Shown here one piece after another: positions 10,872 to 22,216 of a stretch of 64,000 nucleotides of DNA (the first letter of the stretch is position 1; each line of letters begins with the position of its first letter). The DNA comes from Ceratobasidium sp. AG-K (Eukaryota; Basidiomycota; Agaricomycetes; Cantharellales; Ceratobasidiaceae). A program made the translations under genes and the position numbers. Below the pieces are notes generated by a model. That model was not told the origin of the DNA and made no database searches. It saw only the letters and a program-made list of their open reading frames with translations. Location: contig JAWNGF010000001.1 in NCBI GenBank assembly GCA_037039685.1, positions 7,812,001 through 7,876,000 of the forward strand, read 5' to 3'.

Positions 10872-12693
10872 TTAATGCCGTCGCCTCGAGGGCCTGGAGC
10901 GCGCCGCATTCAGCCGCTCTTCCTCTGCCTGAAGGTTCGATCGGTCGACCGTGTGCACGTAGTAGGTTCCTACTTGGGTTAGTATTGACTTTTTCGTCAA
11001 GTCATGTGAACGTACCTGTCGTGTTGGACCAGGAAACGGCGCCCGCGATCCAGTCGCGTTCTTCGACCTTGAGGATCGCTTGGGGCGAGGAGATCGTGCG
11101 TTCGGTAATCTTGAACCCGCGGTCAAGAAAGCATTTTAGGGACACGATTTGAGTTCCGTCCCGGGCGTCGAGGAACAAGCACGTTAACCGCTCGTTGACT
11201 AGTCTGGTCAGCGATTGCACGCCCGTGACGTAGTGCTACTCACGGAGTTCTTCAAACACAAAGTTGTTCACGAGGATGACGTCGGCTTTGCTGATCCATT
11301 CCGAGACTTCCTTGGATTCGAGCATGTCGCCTTCGATATGCTTGAATTCCGAGCAGCACAGGTCCCACATCTCGAGCCGGCGATTAAACTCGCGGTCGTG
11401 GTCTTTGGCAATCGAGGCGGCCGGGGGACTGAGCTCGACGCCGTACGAGGTGCAACCCGACTGGAGCGAAGCCTGCATGAGCGTATGCGCAACTCCCGAA
11501 CCGAGATCAACAAAGACTTTTCCCGGGCCGAGTCCGCATCGATGGACGACTTCGGAAATGAACCTAGGGCGGGTCAGGTACGTCCAAACAGGGAGATTCC
11601 ACTCACGGTTGCATCAATTCGCCATAGACTCCACTCGTCCATTGCTTGTACTTGACGAGCTCGTGCATGCGTGGGCCGACACCCCGCTGGTACCCTTCCT
11701 CGCACACACGTTTCCAGACCGGGGGAGGAACACCGGTCCATTTAGAGCGCAAATGGGTTTGCATCTTGGGCCGAAGAGCCCGGATATAGCCATTGAGGCT
11801 GGCCAAGGCCTGGAGAAAGTGGGGGCCGTCGCGTGCGTTGCGTGCCTTGACGAGGCGGCGATAGGCTGGCAGCTCGGGGTCAAGTTGGGTCGGAGAGCTG
11901 GCCCGGATTCCTCGGCCGGGCGAGTGCGGGTGGGCAGCAGAGGAAGGAGGCGAGGCTGGATCGGCCAATAGGGAGGTGGGGGAGGTATAGCCTATATGGG
12001 TACGGTCTGCGTCATCCATGTAGTTTGCGGCAATGGTATCAATGGTAAGGAAGAGGTCTTTGAGGGGCTGGTAGTCGTCGTGGTCCAAGGCGTCGACGAG
12101 GGCGTAGGACTCGGTCGAGTTGTCGCCGGGGTATTCGAGCTCTGCGCTGGGAATATTGTCTGGGCCGACCTTCCAGAACGGATCGTCGGGATCCTGGGGA
12201 TTCTTGAACCCTACATGGCATGAGCATGTGCCAGAGCACCGCGGAGAAACTTACATGGGCGGTAACCTTTCCACTTGGGCCGGATAATGTCGATGGACTG
12301 GATGTATTTGCGGTCGTCTTGAGTAGAAGCAGCCTCTCGCCACCAGCGCTCCTGGGGAATCGTCGACTCGAGAGCGCCCATGCGGTTGGAGCCGGTGCAG
12401 CGCTCGCGAGTACGGGACCGGTTGCGCACCGCCGTGTCCGACAGTGGCGCAGACTCTTCACGCAGGTGCTGCACACGCTTGCCCCTCGGTCCACGCTTCT
12501 TGCGGGGGGACTTGGGGGCGTCGAGGGGCTCGCTCTGTTCCCGCTTGCGTTTTTTGGGTGGCTCGGGCTCTATCGACGGCGAGGGGGACGTCGTCGAAGA
12601 ATTCGGCCCTGGATGCACTCGCAGCGCATCTTTGGGCTTGGGCACCGTGCGGGTCACGACGGGATTTGTAGGAGGTGCAAAGAGGGAGATCAT
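10872..12693 (-). CDS. DOT1: DOT1 histone H3-K79 methyltransferase
   Basis: Catalytic-domain motifs are clear. After a conserved region (ALRPKMQTHLRSKWTGVP, HELVKYKQWTSGVYGEL) comes the SAM-binding motif FVDLGSGVAHTLMQASL. Next are YGVELSPPA, the acidic loop GDML, and VILVNNFVFEEL joined by an intron to NERLTCLFLDARDGTQIVSL. The NN-F signature and DxGxGxG-like motif are those of Dot1/DOT1L, which methylates lysine 79 of histone H3 in nucleosomes and acts in silencing, transcription and checkpoint signalling. The N-terminal ~100 residues are basic and disordered (PKKRKREQ, KSPRKKRGPRGKR), as expected for nucleosome contact. The start chosen is the ATG at 12693 (GCCATGATC context). The C-terminus is Arg-rich and ends SRRRH. 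Several short introns. Divergent from ARP5 with 251 bp between starts. Confidence 0.95.
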
Positions 12694-12904
12694 GGCGGGA
12701 GGAACAAGGAGCGTCAACCCCCGGGATCTCAAGGACAGCTGTCAACACGCCCAAACACATGACTGCCCATCCGTGCATTGCCCCGCGCATCGGTCTGCAG
12801 ATACACGTCGCACACCACTCGCACCTCCAACTTGTTTCATTCAGAGCTCGAGCAGACTGCATAGACACGAGTCGGCAACTCAAAAAGTTGTTTTGGTCGT
12901 GTGG

Positions 12905-12914
12905 GTCATGTGAC
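12905..12914. promoter_or_regulatory. GTCATGTGAC E-box-like site in the DOT1/ARP5 divergent promoter
   Basis: Exact reverse complement of the site upstream of NFU1. It sits 31 bp before the ARP5 ATG. Confidence 0.4.
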
Positions 12915-12944
12915 TGCCTCGCTTCGGCAACTCCGAGACTCGTC

Positions 12945-15678
12945 ATGGACAACGACCGCACCCTGTACATTGCCGCTCACAATGCACCCGCCCCCACGCC
13001 CATGGTTCCGCTCGAGTACGGCACCGAACGCCCTCCGATAGTCATTGACAATGGTACGCGCTCGCTCGGCGCTTGACGCAGCTAACCCGTCGCAGGCGCC
13101 ACCAAATTCCGATACGGCTTTGCGGGCCAAGAACCCCCGGCCTACTCATGGCTCAACTCGGTCTCGCGCTATCGAGAGCGTAAAACCAACCGGCCTATTC
13201 TCTTGTTTGGTGAGGCGACCAACCTCGACGCGACTTCACGTGCCCAGTCCAAGCAGCCCTATGAAGGAGACTTGTTGCTCAATTTCGATGCACTGGTACG
13301 TCTCGTGTATCGTCCTGTGTTTACCAATACGAATTGTTGTGCAGGAGAATGCGTTGGACCATGCGTTTATTCATCTCGGGATCGACACGGCCAGCGTTGA
13401 GCATCCTGTATTCATGACCGAACGGCTGGCCAGTCCGTTGCATAGCAGAGCTCGTAAGTGACTCAATGGTTATACGTGCCCTTGCTTAACGTGACTCCAG
13501 TTACTTCGGAGCTACTATTCGAAGCATACGGTGCACCGTCGGTCGCATACGGCCTCGACTCGCTCATGTCGCTATACCACAACACGGGCACGCCCAACCA
13601 GGCACTCATGGACTCGCTCGTCGTCTCTTTCAACACCTCATCCACCAGCGTCATTCCCATCCAAAACGGCCGCGCATTACTCGGCTATTCCAAGCGGTAA
13701 GCCTACCCCTCGATCATGCCCTCGATCTTAACATTCGGATAGGATACCATACGGCGGCTCTCAAGCGTCTGAGCTCCTGCTTAAACTCGCACAAGTAAAA
13801 TACCCAAGCTTTCCTGCCAAGGTCACAAAGGAACACTGCACGGTACGTCCTCAACACCTACTATTGCTAAATCTCATTATATTCGACTAGACAATGCTAC
13901 ACAACTTATGCGAAGTCGCACTCGACTACAACGAACAACTCCGGGAACTCACCAACCCCGAAAAGATGACCGAAGCAGACAGGATCGTCCAGTTCCCATT
14001 TGTCGCTCCCGTAAGTCCATAGACCTGTACCGAGACATCTACTCACACCTAGAAGAACGAGACTGAAAAGACCGAAGAAGAACTCGCTCGCCAAGCTGAA
14101 AGGAAACGCGAGGCGGGACGAAGACTCCAAGAAATGGCAGTCCAAAAGCGACTCGAGAAGCTCGCGCAAAAGGAGAAAGACTTGCAAGAGCTGCAGGAAC
14201 TGCGCGAGTGGAAATTCAAGGAGAAGAAGAATGATTTTTTGGTATGTCTTGTCGGGGTGAGGTGAATTGGCACTAATGACTTGTAGCATCGTATTCGTAT
14301 GGAGGGGCTGGACGATGAAGAGATGCTCGAGAGCACGATCAAGAAACTTGACAACGATATCAAGAAGGCGAGAAAGAAGGATGGAGATGTAGAAGAGGAG
14401 CCAGTAAGTCCATTCGTCCCAAATGAACTCACGACTAACGCCACCCTAGCAAGAAGAACCTACCTTTCCACTAATAGATGTCCCCGACGCAGACGTACGT
14501 TGCCTTGAACACCGTCGACTCAATACTTACACACCCGCAGCTAGACGAAGACGAGCTCAAAGAAAAGCGCCGCCAAAAATTGCTCAAAGCAGGGCACGAA
14601 GCGCGCATCCGGGCACGGAAAGAGAAAGAAGCCGCCCGCAAGGAAAAAGAGGAAGAGGAACGGCGGGAACAAGAAGAGCGAGAGTCGGATCCCGTCGGAT
14701 GGGCTTCCAAGCTGCGCGAAGACCATGATGTACGTGCATTGGCTCGGCTTGGCTTGGTACTGATCCTTGTGCAGTTGCTGGTGGATAAACTCAAGCTGCG
14801 GGAGAAGCGCAAGGCTGCGTTGGCTGATCGGAAGAGTACTGCGAATATGAATCGGATGAAGAATATTGCGAATCTGGCGAGCGAGGAGCCGGTGAACAAA
14901 AAGAGGAAAAAGGGCGGAAATGGTGTGTTGTTTGTCTGTTAGCTGGGTTTGTCTAATCCTTGCTAGGTGACATGTTTGGAGCCAACGACGATGATTGGGC
15001 GATATACCGCAAGATTGTGAGTCTTAGCTTAGCATGGCGCCCAGTAACTAATTCCCGCAGAATGTCGCGGTCGAGTCCTCGGACGAGGAAGACGATTTCC
15101 AACAACTCACCATGATCGAGTCCAAACTCCTCCAATACGATCCATCGTTCACACCCGCCCAAACCTACGCTTCCCTCAAACAGCAAAAATCGGCCCTCCT
15201 AAACGCATACCGTCCCTCTTACGATCACGCAGACCCCGACCCGAACCCGTCCACAACAACCCGGACCCGAGACGTCGAGGGCGCACATAGGCTGCACTTG
15301 AACGTCGAGCGTTGGCGCGTGCCCGAGGTATGGTTCCAGCCCGGACTCGCTGGGGTCGATACGGCTGGGCTGGGGGAGGTCATGGCGAGCTTACTGCAGC
15401 ATACACGCTGCGGAAAAGTCTTCATCACCGGTGGGCCGGCGCTCACGCGTGGAATGCGAGAGCGCATCGAGGCGTGCGTCAGGCCGTTGCTGGATCCTAA
15501 CATGCCCGTGAGTGCCACCCGAGCCAACGACCCCGAGCTGGACGCGTGGAAAGGAATGAGCCAATTTGCAAGCACCGAAGAGTTCAGGCGGGCCGTGGTA
15601 ACCAAGGCCGAATACGAGGAATGGGGCGGGGAGCGAATCAGGCGATGGTGGGGTGGAAACTGGAACAATGCATTCTAA
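12945..15678 (+). CDS. ARP5: Actin-related protein 5 (INO80 complex)
   Basis: Starts MDNDRTLYIAAHNAPAPTP and reaches the actin-fold motif PIVIDNGATKFRYGFAGQEPP across an intron. The fold continues with LLFGEATNLDATSRAQ, ENALDHAFIHLG, TERLASPLHSR, SELLFEAYGAPSVAYGLDSL and IPIQNGRALLGYSKR. A long, highly charged Lys/Glu/Arg coiled-coil insertion (14050-14900) follows; this large insertion is the mark of Arp5. The actin fold then resumes: RLHLNVERWRVPEVWFQPGL, LQHTRCGKVFITGGPAL, SATRANDPELDAWKGMSQF. It ends EEWGGERIRRWWGGNWNNAF. Arp5 pairs with Ies6 and drives nucleosome sliding by INO80. At least ten introns. Shares a promoter region with DOT1. Confidence 0.95.
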
Positions 15679-15836
15679 TTATTCGACTTGTACTCCTCGC
15701 TATCGTTTATCCAGAGCTTCAACCTTATATAACAGAAACATTACGAGATACATGCTACACTCAACTATGACCGACGGGTACTAGACCACATACAGGATTC
15801 GCAGCGCGCGCGGCACGCAAATATAACATCTTACAC

Positions 15837-16773
<937 letters not shown>

Positions 16774-17011
16774 GACGACTAGGACGTGAAGGGTGCTAAG
16801 CTAGATGCAAAACGCGTGAGCTAGGTGTCGGCCCGATTAGATGCATTCAAAACGCCAATTATAATCGATTAGAATTGCGAGTGGACTTACGAGAGTGCTC
16901 TCGGATACGAGCTGGTGGTGGTGTGGGACCTCGTCTTGCTGGAGTCGCCAGGACTGGCGCTTATTTATATTGATTAGTCACGAGCCCCCCACAGTTTGTG
17001 AGCCGACCATC

Positions 17012-18789
17012 ATGCAGAAAGCAGATCGTACCGCTGCCCCATTCACCCCTCGCTTTGCGGCCCTCAAACGCAGGATCATATCGCCAGAAGATGAGCCCAA
17101 GATTGCTCAATCTTGGAATGATCTTTTGGCCGCACTCAAGAGTCGTACCGAAGAAATCAAACGGGCTGGTTCGAGTGTGAGTACCTATTTGACCGCATAT
17201 AGAAGCATTTAATCTCGACCTTTAGATTATTCCAGAGGTTGAATTCAACTCGCTTTCCTCTCTTGAACCCGCCAAAATCGAGGAAATCAAACGAAAAGGC
17301 TGCGTGGTCATCCGCGGTGTAGTAGATGAGCACGTTGCACGCGGTTACAAGCAGAAACTGGAGAATTATATTCAAGCCAACCCTCAAGCTCGAGGATTCC
17401 CTGAGGAAAACAAGCAATTCTTTCATATCTAGTAAGCTAATTCCATTATGCCTTATCAGCGTATCAATGACTCCACAGCTGGTCTGAATCCCAACTCCGG
17501 GCTCGAACCAACGCAAATGTACTTGCAGCTTCTACCTGGCTCAACTCGCTCTTTTATGCAAATGAAACATCGGCGGTCAGTCTTTCCACGCCGCTATCTT
17601 ACGCGGATCGCTTTCGTATACGAAAGCCAGGCACGCACTGGGCAGCACACCCACCCCACGTAGATGGTATGCGCTTCGGATAGTCTCGGCCTGCACTAAT
17701 TAACTTGTAGGCGGAAGTATTGAAAAGTGGGAAGACCCAGTGTTCAGAAAATGCTTTGAAAACATCCTTTCCGGAAATTGGATGGATCATGATGCTTTCA
17801 ACTTGACGCACCGGCTAAATGCCAGTACTGATATGTATAATCGCCCGAACCAGGCAAGTCGGCGAAATACCGTTAATCATATCTAACGCCTATCTAGTGC
17901 TCCGTATTCCGAACATGGCAAGGCTGGCTAGCTATGTCGTAGGTGATGTTTCCATCTATCGAGTAAATTTAGCATAAATGCGTTGCATTTAGGTCGACGG
18001 CACCAGGAGAAGGTACAATCAGATTCTTCCCAGACCTGGTCCTGTCTAGCGCATACATCATGCTCCGTCCATTCTTCAAGCCTGTTGATGGAAACCCCAG
18101 CAAGTGAGTACAAGTCTTTCAGGAGACTTCTCTATCCAATCATGTTCTGTCCAAAGCCTTGATCCTTCCAACTGGACGATCGATGTAGCCGGCTCGCCAA
18201 ACTTTGAAGGAGTCCGACGAGAAGTGGAAAGCAATGGAAAAGAAAGCTTTAGAAGCGTCACGATAGCCAACGACACCCACCCTCACTTGGATATAGATCA
18301 GACAATGACCAGTGTACCGAAAGTGAAGCCAGGGGATATGGTTTGTTCACACCACGCGCGTGAATCCAATTGCTTATGGAACAATTAGGTCTTCTGGCAT
18401 TGCGACCTCGTACACTCGGTGGAATCGGAACACAATGGGGCTGAAGATTCATCCGTGATGTATATTCCAGCTGTACCGTGAGTATTGTAGGCATATTGGG
18501 GCCAAGTACCAACATATCATGCAATAACAGGTTAACGATCGGAAACGCCCAATATGTCGCCCGTCAGCGTGACTCTTTCCTCGCTGGAAGGCCCGCTCCA
18601 GACTTTCCTCAATACGAAGACGCCGCGGAAGGAAACTACGCCCACAAGGGGTTGCCTGAACATATTGAAACCCCAGAGGGACAGAGCGCAATGGGCTTGA
18701 AACCGTTCAACACATCGGCATCTTCGTTGACTCTAGGAGAGAAAGAGACGTTGACCAAGGCAAACGCGATATTTGGTCTGGCAGGATGA
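17012..18789 (+). CDS. DUF1479 family protein (cupin / 2-oxoglutarate dioxygenase-like fold)
   Basis: Starts [19 protein letters not shown] at 17012. The family pattern is easy to follow across exons: [33 protein letters not shown], then (acceptor at about 17469) [89 protein letters not shown], and [16 protein letters not shown]. The HxD (HVD) and distal H in WHCDLVHS fit metal ligands of a 2OG-Fe(II) oxygenase-like jelly roll. The substrate is unknown for this widespread fungal and bacterial family. The tail ends [13 protein letters not shown] longer reading from upstream is open, but 17012 is the first ATG in a plausible context. Confidence 0.9.
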
Positions 18790-18918
18790 TAAGTTTGACC
18801 AAATGTATGCCAAACTAGTGAATACAAATGAAATGATCGAATCAATATAAATATTGCTAAGCGCTTGCAACCATCTTTCATCACACCACGTCCATCTGTC
18901 TTTCCAGACTCGTTCGAC

Positions 18919-20220
18919 ATGGCCACTGAGACTACACCTACCCCTCGCAAGGCCTTCACGATAGGCTCTCGCGCATCCAAGCTTGCCCAAATTCAAACTG
19001 AGTTTGTACGTGATGCGCTGGTTGCACTTCATCCCGACAAAACGTTCGAGGCTCATTATATGGCTACCGAAGGCGACAAGAACCAGTCGCAAGCACTATA
19101 CCTTCTCGGCGGCAAGGCGCTGTGGACAAAAGAGCTCGAGGTGTCGCTATTTGACCGGGAGATTGACATGATCGTACATTGTCTCAAGGACGTCCCTACG
19201 CTTCTCCCGGAAGGCGGAGAAATTGGCGCTATATTGAAGCGTGAAGACCCATATGACTGCCTCGTGATCAAGGAGGGACTGTCGTATCAGACTCTTGAAG
19301 AATTGCCAGAGGGAAGCGTGATAGGGACCAGCAGTGTACGACGAGTAGCTCAGTTGAAGAGGAGTTTTCCCAAATTGGTTTTCAATGATGTGGTAAGTGG
19401 ATTTGGTTGAGTTTACAGCACTCTCTAATCCAGTATAGCGAGGGAATCTGTTCGTACCTCTAGCCCCATCATTGACGTAAACTCATCGTTTACTTTCAGT
19501 AACACCCGCCTCAAGAAGCTCGATGACCCCGAGGGGCCATTCTCGGCCCTGATCCTCGCTCGCGCTGGGCTGGAGCGTCTTGGAATGGGCTCCCGAATTA
19601 CATGTACCATTGGCGCGCCTACGCTTCTATATGCGGTCGGCCAGGGTGCACTTGCCATTGAAATTCGTTCCGACGACTCGGAAGCACGCGCGCTGCTCGT
19701 CCAAATGGAGGACTGGCGCACGGCGTGGGCGTGCCGCGCTGAACGTGCGTGCTTGCGCATTTTGGAAGGAGGTTGCAGCGTTCCGGTTGGGGTCAACAGC
19801 CTACTCGAGGAACATGAAGACGAGGCAGCCGGGGAGGAGGGCTCCACTGTCCAAGGGTCTAGCAAAGGAGACCAAGGCGAGGGTTCCAAATCTGCACCCC
19901 GCCCTTCGAAGCTCACGTTGACGGGTACGGTGACCGCACTTGACGGGTCCAAGCATATTCAACATACCATCTCTACCGTCGTCTCGTCGGCCGAAGAGGC
20001 GGAAGACGTAGGAAAGGACATTGCCAAAACATTGCTCGTCAACGGGGCAAAAGAAATTCTCGACGAAATCAACCGCGAGCGCGAGTCGAGGGTTCAACGG
20101 GAGCGTCAACAAGACGCCGAACGAGCACTGCGACCCGAGGGGCTGGATACGGACGATTTAAAGAGAAAGACACCTACGACTGACAAAAGTCCGTCTGCGG
20201 AAACGACGGAACAGAAATGA
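18919..20220 (+). CDS. HEM3: Porphobilinogen deaminase (hydroxymethylbilane synthase), heme pathway
   Basis: Starts MATETTPTPRKAFTIGSRAS. Conserved motifs: GSRASKLAQIQTEFV (substrate Arg/Ser), ALWTKELEVSLFDREIDMIV, HCLKDVPT, GTSSVRRVAQLKRSFP, then RGNLNTRLKKLD assembled through an 11-nt exon (19439-19449), AVGQGALAIEIRSDD, and GGCSVPVGV with the Cys that holds the dipyrromethane cofactor. The enzyme condenses four porphobilinogens to hydroxymethylbilane in the cytosol. An acidic, low-complexity loop (residues around EEHEDEAAGEEG) is inserted after the cofactor Cys. The C-terminus carries a ~50-residue charged extension (RERESRVQRERQQDAERAL ... TEQK) beyond the usual end. The 128 bp spacer from the DUF1479 gene is short. 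Confidence 0.95.
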
Positions 20221-20263
20221 CGTGAGATGTATGCGATAGATAAACACTGATGTCACGCTGACA

Positions 20264-20269
20264 AATAAA
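20264..20269 (+). terminator. AATAAA polyadenylation-like signal after HEM3
   Basis: AATAAA 44 bp downstream of the HEM3 stop codon, in the 176 bp tandem spacer before the 6-phosphogluconolactonase gene. Confidence 0.4.
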
Positions 20270-20396
20270 TACACTTAATGATTTATTGATCTCTCACGAT
20301 CCTCTGCACCCAACCATCACTCTAGCCCCTGTTTACCTGCGCTTTGCTGCCTTGATCCTCGCAGCATCTTTCATCTGTCTCAAATTATTCCCTATC

Positions 20397-21222
20397 ATGG
20401 TCAATTCGCATGTGCCTAATGCACCAATCGTGCACTCGTTCAATGCGAGCAGTGCTCTGATCGACTCGTTAGCCGAGTTTATTGTCAAAGCTCAGACCGA
20501 GGCGATAGAAAAGCGGAAAAAGTTTACTATTGCTCTCTCTGGTGGCTCTTTGCCTAAAATGCTTAAAGGCCTTGTTAGTCGCCGAGATATTCCATGGGAC
20601 AAGTGGTATGTATATCCGCAATCCATTCAAATATGACTAATAGTAACCTAGGTACGTCTATTTTGCCGACGAGCGCCTGGTGGCACTTGACCATGAAGAC
20701 TCCAATTATGCTTTATGCAAACAAGAGTTTCTTGGCAAGGTCCCTATCCCCGCAGCCAACATCCACACCATCGATACTAGCCTTTTGAACGATGCTGAAG
20801 AAATCGCCGATGCGTACGAGAAGGTTCTGATCAAAGAGTTTGCCCAGAAAGACTCGGCCCGCTTCCCTGTCTTTGACTTGATCCTGCTTGGCATGGGCCC
20901 AGATGGACATACATGTTCTCTCTTCCCCGGCCACGAACTCCTTAACGAGACCGATCGATGGATCGCCCCAATTGAGGACTCTCCCAAGCCCCCGCCACGT
21001 CGCATTACATTTACATTCCCTGTCCTCAACCACGCCGCCAAGGTCGCATTTGTCGCGAGTGGCGAGGGGAAGCAAGATATGCTTCACCGCGTGCTTGATC
21101 AACCAGAGGAGGGTCTTCCGTGCTCGCGTGTACGGCCGATATCACCTGGCCAGGTGTTTTGGTTTGTAGACGATGCCGCATCTGCCAAGGTACAATACGC
21201 AAAGACCCAGTTCAAGTTGTGA
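20397..21222 (+). CDS. SOL3: 6-phosphogluconolactonase
   Basis: Two exons (20397-20605 and 20652-21222) total 780 nt, 259 residues. The frame is open further upstream but without an ATG, so [10 protein letters not shown] at 20397 is the start. Motifs: [14 protein letters not shown] (sugar-phosphate isomerase-like loop), [23 protein letters not shown] across the intron, [22 protein letters not shown], and [21 protein letters not shown]. These are the hallmarks of the Sol/devB lactonase family, which hydrolyses 6-phosphogluconolactone in the oxidative pentose phosphate pathway. Sol paralogue number cannot be decided here. Normal family length, with no targeting peptide seen. Confidence 0.94.
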
Positions 21223-21280
21223 TTGTTTCGCTTTCTGGTGTCCTTGACTTGTGTTTTGTTCATGTATGCGTTTGAACTTG

Positions 21281-21286
21281 AATAAA
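21281..21286 (+). terminator. AATAAA polyadenylation-like signal after 6-phosphogluconolactonase
   Basis: AATAAA 58 bp past the stop codon at 21222. Confidence 0.4.
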
Positions 21287-21615
21287 TTTGAGCTATCTTA
21301 TAGATTTAAAGTACTGGCGTGCATATGGGCATTAGTCTATTGTATGGCTTTGCAACTTGGTCATTCACGCAAGGCGTTTTGTATCGATCTGTCTCCTACC
21401 TCTGGCTGAAACTCGGTGAGCCCCTCGAGTGGCTGTATGCACCTTGCCCGCAGTAAGCCTGTGGTCCCTTCGTTGTTGCAACGTCTGGGCTACCGCCAAA
21501 TACGCCAATGGCTAGGGTCGATTATGGACACAAAACCCTCCGAAAGGTCTCGAAAAGTGCCTGAAAATTGCAGAAAATTGAAACACGTGGTGGGCACGGT
21601 CAAAGAGCCAAAAAG

Positions 21616-21700
21616 GCAGTGAAACGTTGGGAAGAGTTGGACTCGAACCTGCGGCCGGGTGCACTTGGACCTAGTCAGTATGTTGTGTTTTAACTAGTCC
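21616..21700 (-). pseudogene. Possible degenerate tRNA remnant related to the downstream tRNA-Leu
   Basis: The minus strand reads GCAGGTTCGAGTCC, a B-box-like T-arm, but the stem pairs poorly (at least two mismatches). Its flank (a run of CGAAAAnnn...GCAGAAAAT elements, about 21545-21585) resembles the flank of the intact tRNA-Leu at 21855-21890. This suggests a duplicated and decayed tRNA locus. I cannot fold a complete cloverleaf. Confidence 0.3.
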
Positions 21701-21950
21701 TTGGCTTGCGGCTGAAATCGAGTGGTAGATAGCTAAGCCGGCTATATGCGCCTTTCTCCTGGTAAATGCCGTATTATTTTTAGGCTATGATGTGCGGGCT
21801 GCCTCCCGGTGGACGTATACAATGGTTGAGGGGAATATATGGCCGCAAAGACGTCGAAAAATCGTGGAAACCAACGAAAAATCGCAGAAAATAGAAAAAA
21901 AAAAACGGTAGCCGAGTGTAAGATGTTCCAAAAGAGAGCGTAAAAAGCTT

Positions 21951-22054
21951 GACGAGGGTGGGATTCGAACCCACGCTCCGAAGAACTAGATGGACAGCAT
22001 GCTTACGTAAGCAGAACCTTAGTCTAGCGCCTTAGACCGCTTGGCTACCTCGCC
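21951..22054 (-). tRNA. tRNA-Leu(AAG) with a 25-nt intron
   Basis: Minus-strand acceptor stem GGCGAGG pairs with CCTCGTC (one G-U). The D-arm region reads TAGCCAAGCGGTCTAAGGCGC. The anticodon stem CTAGA pairs perfectly with TCTAG once a 25-nt intron (21992-22016) is removed after position 37. The loop then reads CT-AAG-G-A, anticodon AAG (Leu, CUU codons). The T arm is GTGGG-TTCGAAT-CCCAC, perfectly paired. The longer variable arm fits tRNA-Leu. The intron position is the canonical eukaryotic one. Confidence 0.95.
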
Positions 22055-22180
22055 TGTTAACTGTCAAGCGCTTATTACATTGTTTCCTTGCAACACGACT
22101 CTCTGCCGACCACTGACACGTACAATCACGAGCTACTTCTACCTTGCTTCGTTCGTCAACCTTTGAAACTTTCACAATTG

Positions 22181-22216
22181 ATGCTTGCCCTCACCGATGC
22201 CATACACTCCGATTGA
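22181..22216 (+). promoter_or_regulatory. Short upstream ORF overlapping the ALG1 start codon
   Basis: ATG at 22181 opens an 11-codon frame ([11 protein letters not shown], stop TGA 22214-22216). It overlaps the ALG1 ATG at 22197 in another frame. If the transcript begins upstream of 22181, it would reduce ALG1 translation or force leaky scanning. Confidence 0.4.

Noticed and set aside
14471..14899. Ser/Phe-rich minus-strand frame
   Set aside because: Antisense of the Lys/Glu/Arg coiled-coil insertion of ARP5.
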